The position numbers and the translations under genes are program-made. This document shows positions 45,825-58,176 of a DNA stretch of 64,000 nt, in pieces. This DNA comes from Ophiura sarsii (Eukaryota; Echinodermata; Ophiuroidea; Amphilepidida; Ophiuridae): contig CM069449.1 of NCBI GenBank assembly GCA_035610835.1, positions 6,036,542 through 6,100,541 on the forward strand, written 5' to 3'. How positions within the stretch are numbered: position 1 is the first letter of the stretch; each line of letters begins with the position of its first letter. A model generated the notes under the pieces. The model saw only the letters and a program-made list of their open reading frames with translations. It had not been told where the DNA came from and did no database searches.

Positions 45825-47491
45825 CGAGAATTGAATATTGTTAATATTGTAGTAACATGAGCCCTAGGGTTTGATATACCCTGTATTACCAATAAGCATT
45901 CAATCATAGTGTAATGCAATTAATGGTGGCATCACTGTGTAAAATGAACTATCCAATACATACTGATGACTAGATAGAGATATTATAATAAATCACTCAC
46001 GAGACCCACAATAATGGCACGGTCAGTGATATCATCAATTTCCCAGGTCCTAGAAACTCATTTTCTGTTTCCTCTCACATTTTGTTCATTCTGAAATGAG
46101 GCAACTATTTCATTATTAATTATCTGACATAATTTCATCATTGCACAAGTTGATGGTGTATAAGGCTGTAAGAAATGGAAGATAAGAATCTTCTTAACTT
46201 TAGAAGAGTTCAGGATTTAAGAAGAATCAAAGTAGAATAAATTCTTCTTAAATCCAAACGATCTTAAAGTTTTATGAAATAGGAGCCTGCATTACAATGT
46301 GAGGATTGCACCCCATGACATTCGTATATTGGATCGCCCTTACCTGACAGAAAATAATTATAATTATGACTCAACCCGAGGGTGAATATGGTGCAGGAAT
46401 GAATCCATTTAGTTTCTATTTTAGGTCAGGACTGTATTCATACCAAAGGTTACCGCTCTAATCCAATTTAAAGAATAAATAACACCATTCATCAATGATG
46501 GATTCTATTCAAACTTACCTTAACGCTTTCCACGCGGCAGGCGTCTGCAGACGACATTCCAAAATTTCACAAAATGTTTAAAAATGTCATTGTATTGAAT
46601 ATCAATACCCTATTTGGAATCACCATGAGAAATGCATTGAAAGAAGTACAAATATGCCTAGTCTTGGTTCAGATATCCTTGAGGTAGACTTTGAAAATTG
46701 GGAAAGATTTCTGAAAAATCTGTTTTGTATAATTATGCCAAAACTAATAACCGCGTGGGGATGTAAAGAGTTCTAGGATTGGGAACAGTTTTTCTAGAGA
46801 GGGTAGTCATGTGTCGGACTAGGGCGCGCTAAGAGAAGACTGGGGAACCATGCGGCATGCGCTACCGGAACCTAGCGAGAGTAGTATTTTGTAGCCTTTA
46901 GTTTTGTTATGGTTAAACTATGTATTTCAATAGCCCTGTTTAAACACAGCACCATTGATTGCAATTCATACACTCTTAGTACTGTCGAACCAATCAGAAA
47001 GCAAGTGTGCGCCGTTCAATGCGCGTACCACACAATTTGTTTTGATTCGTTGTTTAGGAATCGTGGGTTCGCCAATTTTAACTGCGGGTGTTAGCAAACA
47101 TGTTTTCATTCATTTTTAAATAGAGCAAAATTATGCTCAAATTGTGAATATTTATTTGTATAGTGTCGTGAATTAGGTCAATACATGCGTATGTTTTGTT
47201 TCTCGAAAATTAGAAAAATCAATGCACTTGCGCAAATGTTGATATGCTTACAATGGCACGACTCTACTATTATTCACACATCAACATCAGCGCGCATGCA
47301 TTGATTTGTCTAATTTCTCTCAAAACAACACATCCGCATTTATTGACCTATAATTAAACACACAATATTGCATTGTAGAATTGTCTATTGTCTAAATGCA
47401 CAGTCTTAGATCAGAGGTTGATTCAATCCGGCAATCTCAGGACAGCCATCAACAACAAGCTATGAAAAAAATGTTAACTTGAGTTGGTATA
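45825..47491. other. No recognisable gene
   Basis: GAATCTTCTTAACTTTAG near 46186 and AATTCTTCTTAAATCC near 46239 make a loose local repeat. Otherwise unique-looking. Confidence 0.35.
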
Positions 47492-47499
47492 TATGGCGT

Positions 47500-48867
47500 C
47501 AGGGGCGTCATATGGGTGGGGGACAGGGGGACACGTCCCCCCCACTTTTCAAAGTGGTGGGGACATAATAGCAGATGTCCCCCCCACTTTTTCGAATAAC
47601 CCTGAGGCTGAAAGTGTCTAATTATGATGATGATGATGAGTGATGATGATGCCCCCTCAAAAGAAGCCATTTTTTGCGCGGATTTGTCAATGTTTAATTA
47701 TTCAAGCTTAACAACATGGTTTCAGGAACGTTTTCTGGACCATTTTAGTGAGAAAAACCCCATTTTTGCCCGCTTCGTGCGAGTTGGCAATGTTTCTTTA
47801 TTCAAGTTATAAAAAGATGGCTAGGAACGTTTTTCTGGACCATTTTAGATTAAAAACTGACAGTTTAAACATGATGGCTCAGGAACAATTTTCTGAAGCT
47901 TTTTAGTGTTAAAAATAGCCATTTTTGCGCGAAATGGTTACAATGTTTATTCAGGCTTTATAAAACATGTTTCAGGAACGTTTCTGGATCATTTTTGCGC
48001 GTTTTGAGCGTTTATTTCAAGCTTAAACAAAATGGCTTCATGATCGTTTTTCCGGACCATTTTAGTGTTAAATAACCATTTTTTTGCGCGCTATGCACAA
48101 ATTGTTTTCAATGTTTTATTATTCAAGCTTAACAAGATTGCTTCAGGAATGTTTTCAAGATCATTTTAGTGTAAAAAAAACCCATTTTTTGCGCGCTACG
48201 TGCGAATTAGTTTGAATGTTTTTTTATTCAAGCTTAACAAGATGGCTTCATGAACGGGTTTTTGGACCATTTTAGTGTTAAAATAACAACTTTTTTTGCG
48301 CGCTACGCGCATTTTAGTTTCATTGTTTATTTATTATTCAAGCTTAACAAGATGGATTCAGGAACGTTTTTCTAAACATTTCTTTTTACAATATCTATTT
48401 TTTCACGCTCAGCGTGAATTGTTTTTACTACTTTGTTATTAAATTGGAACAAGATGGCTTCAGAAACGTTTTCTGTACCTTTTTATTATTTAGCATTTTT
48501 TGCACGCTAGCAAAGTTGTTTCCCCTGTTCGAGCTTTTAAACGATCTATACTTAAATCAGGAAAATATGCTCAACTTCTTTCTTGCATTGACAAAAAAAA
48601 CCACAATATTTATTGGAAATGAAGAGGTGGCTTTTCGATAAACTTTGGTCAAAAGTATATACCAGATCGCACCAAATGAGTTCCAAAATCGAAAATTTGT
48701 CTACTTCTGAGGGGGGCACATCCCCCCTCAGACTCCCCCCTGTCCGAGCATAGCTCGGAGGGCGGTGCTGTGCACCGCTTCGATGATACCTGATCAATTT
48801 CATTTTTTTGGGCCGACCCCTAACCTTTTCTGTCCCCCCCACTTTTGAAAACGGGATGACGCCCTTG
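47500..48867. mobile_element. 1.37-kb hAT-like element with internal tandem repeats, 8-bp TSD TATGGCGT
   Basis: Starts CAGGGGCGTCATATGGGTGG and ends GGGATGACGCCCTTG, with TATGGCGT at 47492-47499 and 48868-48875. The interior has about eight degenerate units near 100 bp: ATTCAAGCTTAACAAGATGG, TTCAGGAACGTTTT, then TTTTTGCGCGCTACGCGC. No transposase frame is seen; a short GATGATGATG run lies near 47623. Confidence 0.9.
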
Positions 48868-49065
48868 TATGGCGTAGCTCATATCAGAGTGATCTTAACA
48901 AATACTCATCAAACAACTTGTTCAAACACACTTCAAGACTACAATTATATATTCGAGAGGCATCCTTTAAAGGGGCACTGAGAGATATGTATGGGCGTGC
49001 GCCCTCAATTTGTCTGGAAATCAGTTTTTTTGGCACCTTCTTAATACTTAGGCATAATATACTAA

Positions 49066-50585
49066 TGCACTTATCAATTGCAGCCCCGGCCCCGGGGGAC
49101 CCGGGGATAGCGGGGATTAGGGCCGGGACGTACAAATTGCCGATGTGACGTCCCGGCTACAGTCGTGTACGGTCCCCGCAGGGCGGGGCACCACTTTTTG
49201 TACGCCCCCGCTACAGTCCCGGCCCCCCATGGCCGGGACAAAGTGTACGCCGGCGTACGGTCCCGGCCCCCCATAGCCAGGACAAAGTGTACGACGGCGT
49301 ACGGTCCCGGCCCCATAGCCGGGGCATAGTGTACGCCCCGGCTACGCCCGGCCTCAGACAGCCGGGCCAATATTAGCGAATCGTTATCATGTTACACGGT
49401 TTCATGATTTACCGTTGACTTCTATGGTTTTGTGAATAGTTTTAAATTATACAGTGCTCCAGAACAAAACTTACCAGAGACCTAAAACTAAAAATACAAT
49501 TGTTGGCATGATCTATCTCAGTTTGTTGTCAACCAGAAATGAATCGAGTCAAAAAATCACTTTATGGATGTCATATTGTGTAGCTTTATTTTTGATAGAT
49601 CATGCGTACCCAATGGCAACATTGGAAAGTTTTGATCCAATTTATTTATTATGAACAAACAGTAGGCCTATTTAAGTTTTAAAAATGAACCGAAAACATG
49701 ATGATTGATCTAGCTAATTGACTTGGGAGGGGTATTTTGGACCTTCTTGGGGACTTGGGAGGGGAATTGAGGGTGGGGGCTCCCCCTCCCTGACTTACGG
49801 GCCTGCAAGTAGGTAGGTGTTGTCTATCTGTCCGGGCCCTACCGTGTACATTATTCCAGGCAAAAGCACTATATGGTCAAATTGTACTAAGTTTACCGTA
49901 GTCATGGTAGTGAAAATCCAGGCATTGATCAATCGAGGTGACTAATTTTAAAGTTTAATATAGTGCATGTCTGTATTTTATATCTCTATGCACCGGTGTG
50001 GATGATATGTACCTTAGCGTACATCCCCGCTATGTGTGCGTACACGGTTTTTACACCCCGGCTATACCCTCCCTGACTTACGGGCCTGCAAGTAGGTAGG
50101 TGTTGTCTATCTGTCCGGGCCCTACCGTGTACATTATTCCAGGCAAAAGCACTATATGGTCAAATTGTACTAAGTTTACCGTAGTCATGGTAGTGAAAAT
50201 CCAGGCATTGATCAATCGAGGTGACTAATTTTAAAGTTTAATATAGTGCATGTCTGTATTTTATATCTCTATGCACCGGTGTGGATGATATGTACCTTAG
50301 CGTACGTCCCCGCTATGTATGTGTACGCCCCGGCCATGCCCCGGGGTGTACATTTGTGTACCCTAGCGTACGCCCCCGCTACAATGCCCGGCCTATTTTT
50401 TCAGTAATGTACGTCCCCGCTATGCCCCGGCTACACGCCCCGGCTAGCGGGGGCACGTTTTGTACGCCCCGGGTATACGTCCCCGCATAGCCGGGCCATG
50501 TTTTTTGTACGTTGGCGTACGGTCCCCGCATAGTCCCCGCCATGCCCCGGGTCCCCCGGGGCCGGGACTGCAATTGATAAGTGCA
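49066..50585. mobile_element. GC-rich nested element, 3-bp TSD TAA (Harbinger-like insertion)
   Basis: Inverted ends TGCACTTATCAATTGCAG followed by CCCCGGCCCCGGGGGACC. TAA flanks both sides (49063-49065, 50586-50588) and occurs once in the intact host copy; a 3-bp TAA/TTA duplication is typical of PIF/Harbinger. Both flanks are dominated by GTACG(C/T)CCCCG and CCCCGGCTA words in both orientations, far richer in G+C than the surroundings. A 283-bp offset duplication is internal. No transposase frame. Confidence 0.88.
49785..50313 (+). repeat. About 245-bp direct repeat at 283-bp offset inside the GC-rich element
   Basis: TGACTTACGGGCCTGCAAGT to ATGATATGTACCTTAGCGTAC occurs from 49791 and again from 50074, almost identical, with a GC-rich linker. 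The left edge resembles the CAGGCCCGTAA element end. Confidence 0.88.
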
Positions 50586-50839
50586 TAACTACCAATCCAT
50601 CTGAAACTGTTTACCTTAATTCGCCATCTATCATGTTAAGTTTCATGATATGGTATTTTCAATGTAGATCACATTACCAGCATCACTCACCACATAACTT
50701 GCTTTAACCAAATTTCAATCTTGCGCCATTATTCAACCATTTTCCCATAAATCACTACACTTCAGGGTTCCTTATCTATTGAAATTATGGCTTTTTTCCA
50801 AATTTCATTTTTCTTGGCAATATCTCAATGCCCCTTTAA

Positions 50840-51250
50840 GTAATGTGATAAGTTGATTAACCCAGATTGATTTGAAATACATTTGTACAATACTAGTGAT
50901 ATGAGATGAGTAATTGGTAGCATATTATATTCTATCATCAAATGTGTCACCTTAAAACTCTAGATGCTCTGGGGCAAATTATACAAAATAAAGTTTATTC
51001 AAAACTCATTTTCAGTATAAAAACCACAGAATTTTGTAAAAGATAACAAGGTGAATTTCATGTTCATAGCAACAACAACATGATAAAAACTGGGATTTGT
51101 ATATTTTTACAATTGTATTAGGCCTAGAACAAAAGAAAGAAAACAAAAGACATTTTAGGTAAATCTAATGCAAATGCTACATTTGTTTAGAATTTTGTCA
51201 AATTTAGATGTATCCTCTGTTTATAACTTTTTGGAAAAAAGAATTTAGAT
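50840..51250. other. No recognisable gene
   Basis: TGATAAAAACTGGGATTTGT at 51080 matches an internal piece of MITE family B (near 45600), a small fragment. Nothing else. Confidence 0.4.
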
Positions 51251-51797
51251 CAAAGGTAATATCTTGACACATTTTATGGTTTCAAAGGCAATATCTTGAT
51301 ACATTTTATGTTTTCAAAGGTAATATCTTGACACATTTTATGGTTTCAAAGGTAATATCTTGACACATTTTATGGTTTCAAAGGCAATATCTTGACACAT
51401 TTTATGGTTTCAAAGGCAATATCTTGACACATTTTATGGTTTCAAAGGCAATATCTTGACACATTTTATGGTTTCAAAGGCAATGTCTTGACACATTTTA
51501 TGGTTTCAAAGGCAATATCTTGACACATTTTATGGTTTCAAAGGTAATATCTTGACACACTTTATGGTTTCAAAGGTAATATCTTGACACATTTTATAGT
51601 TTCAAAGGCAATATCTTGACACATTTTATGGTTTCAAAGGTAATTATCTTGACACATTTTATGGTTTCAAAGGTAATATCTTGACACATTTTATGGTTTA
51701 AAGGTAATATCTTGACACATTTTATGGTTTCAAAGGCAATATCTTGACACATTTTATGGTTTCAAAGGCAATATCTTGACACATTTTATGGTTTAAA
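51251..51797 (+). repeat. 32-bp minisatellite, about 17 copies
   Basis: The unit is GGTTTCAAAGG(C/T)AATATC then TTGACACATTTTAT. Period 32 bp, few substitutions and two 1-bp indels. Confidence 0.95.
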
Positions 51798-53363
51798 GGA
51801 CATTTGAAGATTATTTACTGTACCTTTAAAAAAATTGTTAAAAGAAGAAGAAGAAAAAAAACCTGCCAGGTTTAGAAGATGATATTATTAAAAGTAACAA
51901 AATGTCTTTGATCTAATCAAACCCATCTTGGACTAGTAACATACCGATGGCTGGCATAAATCTGTCTTCTATAAATAAAATGACTAGTGGCTGAGACTTC
52001 CAGTCTCAGATTTCATCCGATGCCTACGATGATCATACATGCCTATGATGATCATATTTGATCGGTATATGAAGAGATATATGAACAAGGAGTGGTGTAT
52101 CCTATTACAACAGTGTAAAACACAGATCAATAACCTCAGCTTAGCTGTCATTAAACGTTTATCCACACACAAACCACCCAATCATTTGCATCCAACCACT
52201 ACCTGATATAAAAGAATTGATACCGTACCAACACAAAACCTCTAAATGCTCCCTTAAGGCTTCAATGTCCTATCTTAAAAAGCCACTGCACACAATCTCA
52301 TGTATGATTATGGATTTTTTCAAGCAATAATGCCGTATAGTGAAGAGGTGGATCGCCGGCGTCAGCTGACTTGACGTTCTTGCGCTTTCCTTAGAAGGGG
52401 GCAAGAACGGTTTTGCCCCTGGGTTGGAGAGGGGGCACAAGCCTAAGGCATTGTGTGCTCCATACTGAGATAAATAGCCTTTTGCACGCACCTGTGTATA
52501 CAAGGCTGAGCTGACGGTATTACAGGCTTATCTGCTGAAGATATCATTGGAATCAAATCAAACAATTTTAGTCAATCTTGATTCAAAATTATGATTTGTC
52601 TATACTGATAGTCTGCATGACTAAAACCTGAGCAACTTGAATACTTATCACAAATTAAAAACAGAAGTACCTAAAAAGCTCCGATTTAATGACATTCTAA
52701 TGAATAAAATAAGACATATATAAAATACCCCCACCCCAATCAGCACGCAATGGGACATACCAAATAAGGTAATATCGACTGGTACACCTAAGCAGCTGCG
52801 GTATCGCATTCCTCTACATAGTGGCTTTGAAAGTCTTCCCAAAAAGGCGATGAATCACGCCAAATATCCCCTATAGGAACATAGTTTTAACAAATAGATT
52901 CTTAACCGCATAGTGATGGGCACAGGATGGGTTTGTACTATTGTTGGAGTGTAAACACACGAACCGCCACTAACTAAAGGAAGGTGACTAAATGCGGAAG
53001 TGAAAAGATGAGATTTAATAATCTATATGTGAAAACAACCTGAACTGTCTTTATGATAAGAATACAGCTTTTAATTCATAATTGCTTCTGATATGCAAAA
53101 AAATCCACACAATATGAGGTGTGTGCAATACATATTTCATGTTAATTTCAATGATATGGAGATTAAATTTGGGTCACTCAATCAAACACAAAAGTGTTTA
53201 TCTCAAAAGCTAGTCAAGCTATTGACTTGTAAGTTAACATTTAAACTATTAGTCCTTACATCATTGACTGATGGCTGTATTATACAGGGAATTTCATGAG
53301 AACTACTCACTCGCAAGCAAGGCTGTGGCAGAACATGTTAGAAAATACAATGTAACAAAGCTA
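51798..53363. other. No recognisable gene
   Basis: TGCCTA(C/T)GATGATCATA repeated twice near 52020-52050. Short frames only. Confidence 0.35.
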
Positions 53364-53572
53364 TTAACCCCTGAACCGGCCGATTGGTCAGAAAGATGGA
53401 TACATCATTTATTGCACCAATGAGAGACATTGTTAGAATAATTGTATCCCTGATAAAGATGGGAGTGAAACATTTTACAAGCTGCATTTTAATTGGCTAT
53501 TAAAATGAGTATATCTTGAAATAAGCCAATCAGAACCACTGTAAGATAGACAGGTAGACCCCAGGGGGTTAA
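53364..53572 (-). mobile_element. piggyBac-like MITE, TTAA-flanked
   Basis: TTAA|CCCCTGAACCGG at the left and ACCCCAGGGGG|TTAA at the right. TTAA target sites with CCC/GGG termini fit piggyBac-type insertion. Matches copies at 40720-40936 and 11222-11357 in inverse orientation. Confidence 0.75.
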
Positions 53573-55190
53573 AGTTCATTTTATTTATCCATAGAATCAT
53601 ATCATGTACAGTACATGAAATTTACACCCAGCGTTATTGATGAATTATTCAAACCTAAACTGACATGCTCCAAATTCCAATCTTAAGTTTCTAAGATGAA
53701 GAAACTCCACTCGTTGTCCTACAAAACAGACAACGCCTTAACATTAATGTAGCCCAACATCGGCAGCCTAGAGAAGTCCCCTATGTGGTGCTGATGGTGA
53801 GTTGAGGAAATCATATTTCAAATACCACTGAATCTGAATCTTGATTAGTTACAAATATTTTGTTAACATTTTGATTTTCAACATTTTTATAAATTTTTTA
53901 GGAGGAGGGTGAAATAGGGTGATCAATCTGATGAGGAAAAAAAATTGACTTTGAGAAAAATATGACTCTGAAACTGTTGGTTTTGAAATAGTGAAAGCAG
54001 TGGACAACCTACAATATGAGACTTTGGGAAAATGGCCAATTACATTTTTGGGGGGGAAATTATCAGAAACATGACTCAAACGTATACACAAGTATTTCAT
54101 GAGAGATGGAGCGATAAACCAATCAAATTGTTTGCTTAATTCCCTTTGACAATTACAGCTTCAGTGTATAGGTATGCAATAGTATCATATATAGTAGTGC
54201 GCTTTGATGAGTCAACCTTCCTGCTATTGGCCTTATACCCTTAGCAATTATACCTCACCATATCATCCCAGGTATCATCAATATCACTTGTATCCTTCCT
54301 CACCATAAACGGGTTATGCATTCATCCTATAGTCACTTCTTATTGACCAATAATGAACACCAATAATCAGATTGAATGTGACAACCATTTATGTGCCTTA
54401 TGAACTACTAAGTCAAAATCTTAACTAAGGATTGCAGGCTGCTAGGCTCAAAGGGTTTTGTGTTATCCTTTTCTTTTCTTTTTTCCTTCCATTTTTTTAG
54501 TTGTGATAACCGTCTTAGATAAATAACTGACACCAGTTTATTATTACTTGATTTCATAGTGGGGATACCAAATGCATTGGATTGAAGATGTAGGACTTTG
54601 CTGATTTGCTGGTTCCCAGTAGTTATTGCTGGTGCTAAGCAGTGATACAGCTTCTTTGCACTGCAGTGGTAGAATGGTCATACTGATTTGACTAGGTTTT
54701 TTTTGACTAGACTTAATTAGATCTCAAATCATTTTAAAATCAGACGTAACTCAAACTAAATTACGCCAACTTGATCACTTATTACAGACATTTGAATCAA
54801 TTTATTAAATCAAAATTTACAAGAAATTTGTGTTAAGTTGTATTTCATTTGGAATCAAATGAAAATCAATTTCATTGTTATATTGTATTACAATTGTACC
54901 AGTCATTGTATTATTCTCAAATTGAATTATAAGTCACTCAATAGTATGATTAAATGTAAGCGCTAAATGTCAACAAGTATCAACAAGTTAGTTGCTTGTT
55001 TTCATCACTAATTGCACAATATCGAATTAGGCTGATCCTTCATTTGCTATCTACTGCTGATAACAGAGTTATTATCATTAGGCATCTTGATTACAGTTTG
55101 ATATAGCTACTGCTGAAACTAAAGCATAGTAGAGAGAGTTTAGCTTGACACAAAGTGGGAACCCCTGTGTATATAGAACTAAGCTTGAAC
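53573..55190. other. No gene; first traces of the 64-bp satellite near 55040
   Basis: GCTATCTACTGCTGATAAC at 55047 is an isolated copy of the satellite core. Otherwise AT-rich with no exon supported. Confidence 0.4.
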
Positions 55191-55812
55191 TCTGCTATCT
55201 ACTGCTGATAGCACAATAAAGCATATAGCTTCATGAAATGTCATAAACATGAACTCTGCTATCTACTGCTGATAGCACAATAAAGCATAGCTACACACAA
55301 AGAAAAATGTTTACATAATTATGTTAAATATAGAACTCCATAATTATTATGTAAACCTTTCACACAGTATTTGTGTATAAAATACACAAGTTATGTAAAA
55401 ATAACTTGTGTATTTTATACACAATTAAGTTGTGTACAAAATACACAAGTTATTTTTACATAACTTGTGTATTTTATACACAAATACTGTGTGAAAGGTT
55501 TACATAATAATTATGGAGTTCTATATTTAACATAATTATGTAAACATTTTTCTGTGTGCATGAACTGTCATAAACATGAACTTTGCTATCTACTGCTGAT
55601 AGCACAATAAGGCATAGCTACATGAAATGTCATAAACATGAACTCTGCTATCTACTGCTGATAAAACAATAAGGCATAGCTATACGAAATGTCATTAACA
55701 TCTCTGCTATCTACATGTACTGCTGATAGCACAATAAAGCATAGCTACATGAAATGTCATAAACACGAACTCTGCTATCTACTGCTGATAGCACAATAAA
55801 GCATAGCTATTA
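55191..55812 (+). repeat. About 62-64-bp satellite sharing a core with the 79-bp satellite
   Basis: The unit contains CTGCTATCTACTGCTGATAG, CACAATAAAGCATAGCTA and CATGAAATGTCATAAACATG. About six units, split by a palindrome at 55294-55558. The core GCTATCTACTGnnGATAG is the same as in the array at 24562-26375. Confidence 0.88.
55294..55558. mobile_element. 265-bp near-perfect palindrome inserted in the satellite
   Basis: Left arm CACACAAAGAAAAATGTTTA and right arm TAAACATTTTTCTGTGTG. The arms match almost throughout (ATAGAACTCCATAATTATTA, TTGTGTATAAAATACACAAG), with the centre near AATTAAGTT. Removing it restores the satellite junction AGCTA/CATGAA. Secondary palindromes lie inside each arm. 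Confidence 0.9.
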
Positions 55813-55893
55813 TTATTATTATTATTATTATTATATTATAGATAGCATAGTTCATGTTTATGACATTTCGTGTAGCTATGCTTTATTGTGCTA
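55813..55893 (-). repeat. TTA microsatellite followed by one inverted satellite unit
   Basis: After GCATAGC the array runs into about nine TTA/ATT repeats, then GATAGCATAGTTCATGTTTA and TGTAGCTATGCTTTATTGTG: one satellite unit in inverse orientation. Confidence 0.8.
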
Positions 55894-57119
55894 CCAGCAA
55901 ACTGCAAAGAACCTTTTCCAAAATAACCTGGTACTTGTGTCTGGTTTTATAACGGCAATGCCCATTTGGACACACTTCCCTGGCATCGGTACCTATAATT
56001 TGGCTACAAAAATATTTCATTTGTCTATAATAACATTTACGCTGGAGTTCAAGCTATCTATTTAATTTGTTTTATCCATCCATAGGGATGTATGCAACCC
56101 AAAGGAAAGGAAATGGGCAGTGGATACTTTCCACCTTGACTGGGTCCTTTCCACAATTGATAATGGTTAAATGGATTGCATTTTAATGCAAGTTAAAGGA
56201 CAATCCCAACTAGGTAAATGAAGATGTTGACCTGGTTTTTCTTTAAATCATCCACAGCAATAAAAACCATGAAAAAATTTCATCACAGAAAGAGCAAATT
56301 TTGGGGGAAAAAAGAAGAAGAAAATGTGAATTTGATTTTGAAGCAATCCCCCACTATCCAACCACAAAACACTTAGCCATGCTATCCAGAATATAAAATA
56401 AACAGGAAATTTCAACTCGGTATTTCATATTTCTTACGGCATTTTGAGCTAAACATGCTTCAATTACCCAGCCACCTTCCCCTGACAATGATGGAAACTG
56501 CATCGTACTTGAGTCACTTCCAACTGTGTGTTTTTACAAGATTTACCGCTTTCAAATTCTAGACGTGATCAAGTGCTTTACTTTTTTCTATCTCCCTCCT
56601 TGGATCCCTTTCCCCTCTTCATTTTTTTCACATTTTTTTCTTAAATGGTATTGATAGTGGATCCAAGGCATATCCACTAGAAACAAATTTGTGAACACCT
56701 TTTTGTGAGGGTATGGTCTCCTCTTAGGCTATTCTATACATATTTGTTACTCCCTATGTTGAAGACATATCTTATTCTATATCAAGACTAAGACTTTTAT
56801 ATGACCCTAGTCCTCCTCGTATGGCTGCTAATTCAAACATATCTTGTAAAATGTCTAAGATTAAATATAGAAACACTTGTCATCATAGTTGTGGAAACCA
56901 CTGGGCAGTTCTCAGGTCGATAGCAGTTCTTGGTTGGGAACAATTCTTGGACTGTAGAGCTCAGATAGGGTCCTATGGTAGGAATAACCCTTTAGTAACT
57001 GAGCCTATAAAAACACAAATTACTTTCAATCTGAGGATCGTCCTGTGTTTCTTAAACCCACAGTGTAAGTTGGGCAGGTATTTTTGTGAGTCACCTGCCC
57101 AACTTGCTGGTTGAACATG
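55894..57119. other. No recognisable gene
   Basis: A 97-residue frame at 56821-57114 (CxxxxH-type pairs, no known motif) is not supported as a gene. No repeat boundaries. Confidence 0.35.
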
Positions 57120-57120
57120 A

Positions 57121-57960
57121 GTGACAGGTATGTGTATGGGCTGCATTGATAACATGTGTGACAGGTATGTGTATGGGCTGCATTGATAACATGTGTGACA
57201 GGTATGTGTATGGGCTGCATTGATAACATGTGTGACAGGTATGTGTATGGGCTGCATTGATAACATGTGTGACAGGTATGTGTATGGGTTGCATTGATAA
57301 CATGTGTGACAGGTATGTGTATGGGCTGCATTGATAACATGTGTGACAGGTATGTGTATGGGCTGCATTGATAACATGTGTGACAGGTATGTGTATGGGC
57401 TGCATTGATAACATGTGTGACAGGTATGTGTATGGGCTGCATTGATAACATGTGTGACAGGTATGTGTATGGGCTGCATTGATAACATGTGTGACAGGTA
57501 TGTGTATGGGCTGCATCGATAACATGTGTGACAGGTATGTGTATGGGCTGCATTGATAACATGTGTGACAGGTATGTGTATGGGCTGCATCGATAACATG
57601 TGTGACAGGTATGTGTATGGGCTGCATCGATAACATGTGTGACAGGTATGTGTATGGGCTGCATCGATAACATGTGTGACAGGTATGTGTATGGGCTGCA
57701 TTGATAACATGTGTGACAGGTATGTGTATGGGCTGCATTGATAACATGTGTGACAGGTATGTGTATGGGCTGCATTGATAACATGTGTGACAGGGGTGTG
57801 TATGGGCTGCATTGATAACATGTGTGACAGGTATGTGTGTGGGCTGCATTGATAACATGTGTGACAGGTATGTGTATGGGCTGCATTGATAACATGTGTG
57901 ACAGGTATGTGTATGGGCTGCATTGATAACATGTGTGACAGGTATGTGTATGGGCTGCAT
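57121..57960 (+). repeat. 37-bp minisatellite, about 23 copies, open in all three minus frames
   Basis: Unit GTGACAGGTATGTGTATGGG plus CTGCATTGATAACATGT. Substitutions are few (CATCGAT variants cluster at 57515-57665). Because 37 is one more than a multiple of three and the minus strand lacks stops, three overlapping minus frames of 289-338 residues run through it with a 37-residue cycle. I treat these as repeat artefacts. Confidence 0.96.
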
Positions 57961-58176
57961 TGATCAATGAAAACATCTCCAATCCTCATCTTACTATCGA
58001 CAAGTGAGTCGTCACTACCAGTGAAATAAGAGGACTTTGTTTTGGTTTTGACACATATCTTTGTTAATATTCAGTCAATCTTCCCAAGAAATATCTCAAA
58101 CTTTTGATTTTATGATTTAGATTTGACAGTGTTATGATAGAGTTATGAGCATGTTTATAATAATGGCACTGTAGCG

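Larger units (their letters stand above)
48967..50839. mobile_element. MITE family A copy split by a nested element
   Basis: Left TTAAAGGGGCACTGAGAGAT and right ATCTCAATGCCCCTTTAA. Flanking parts 48967-49065 and 50586-50839 align with the intact copy at 30781-31136. Everything between belongs to the nested insertion. Confidence 0.9.

Noticed and set aside
56821..57114. 97-residue plus frame with several Cys and His
   Set aside because: Spacing fits no zinc-binding family, and it ends in the minisatellite edge.
56973..57989. Minus frames of 289-338 residues with Cys/His repeats
   Set aside because: They are a 37-bp minisatellite read in three phases, with no promoter, splice or domain evidence. 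Kept only as an observation.
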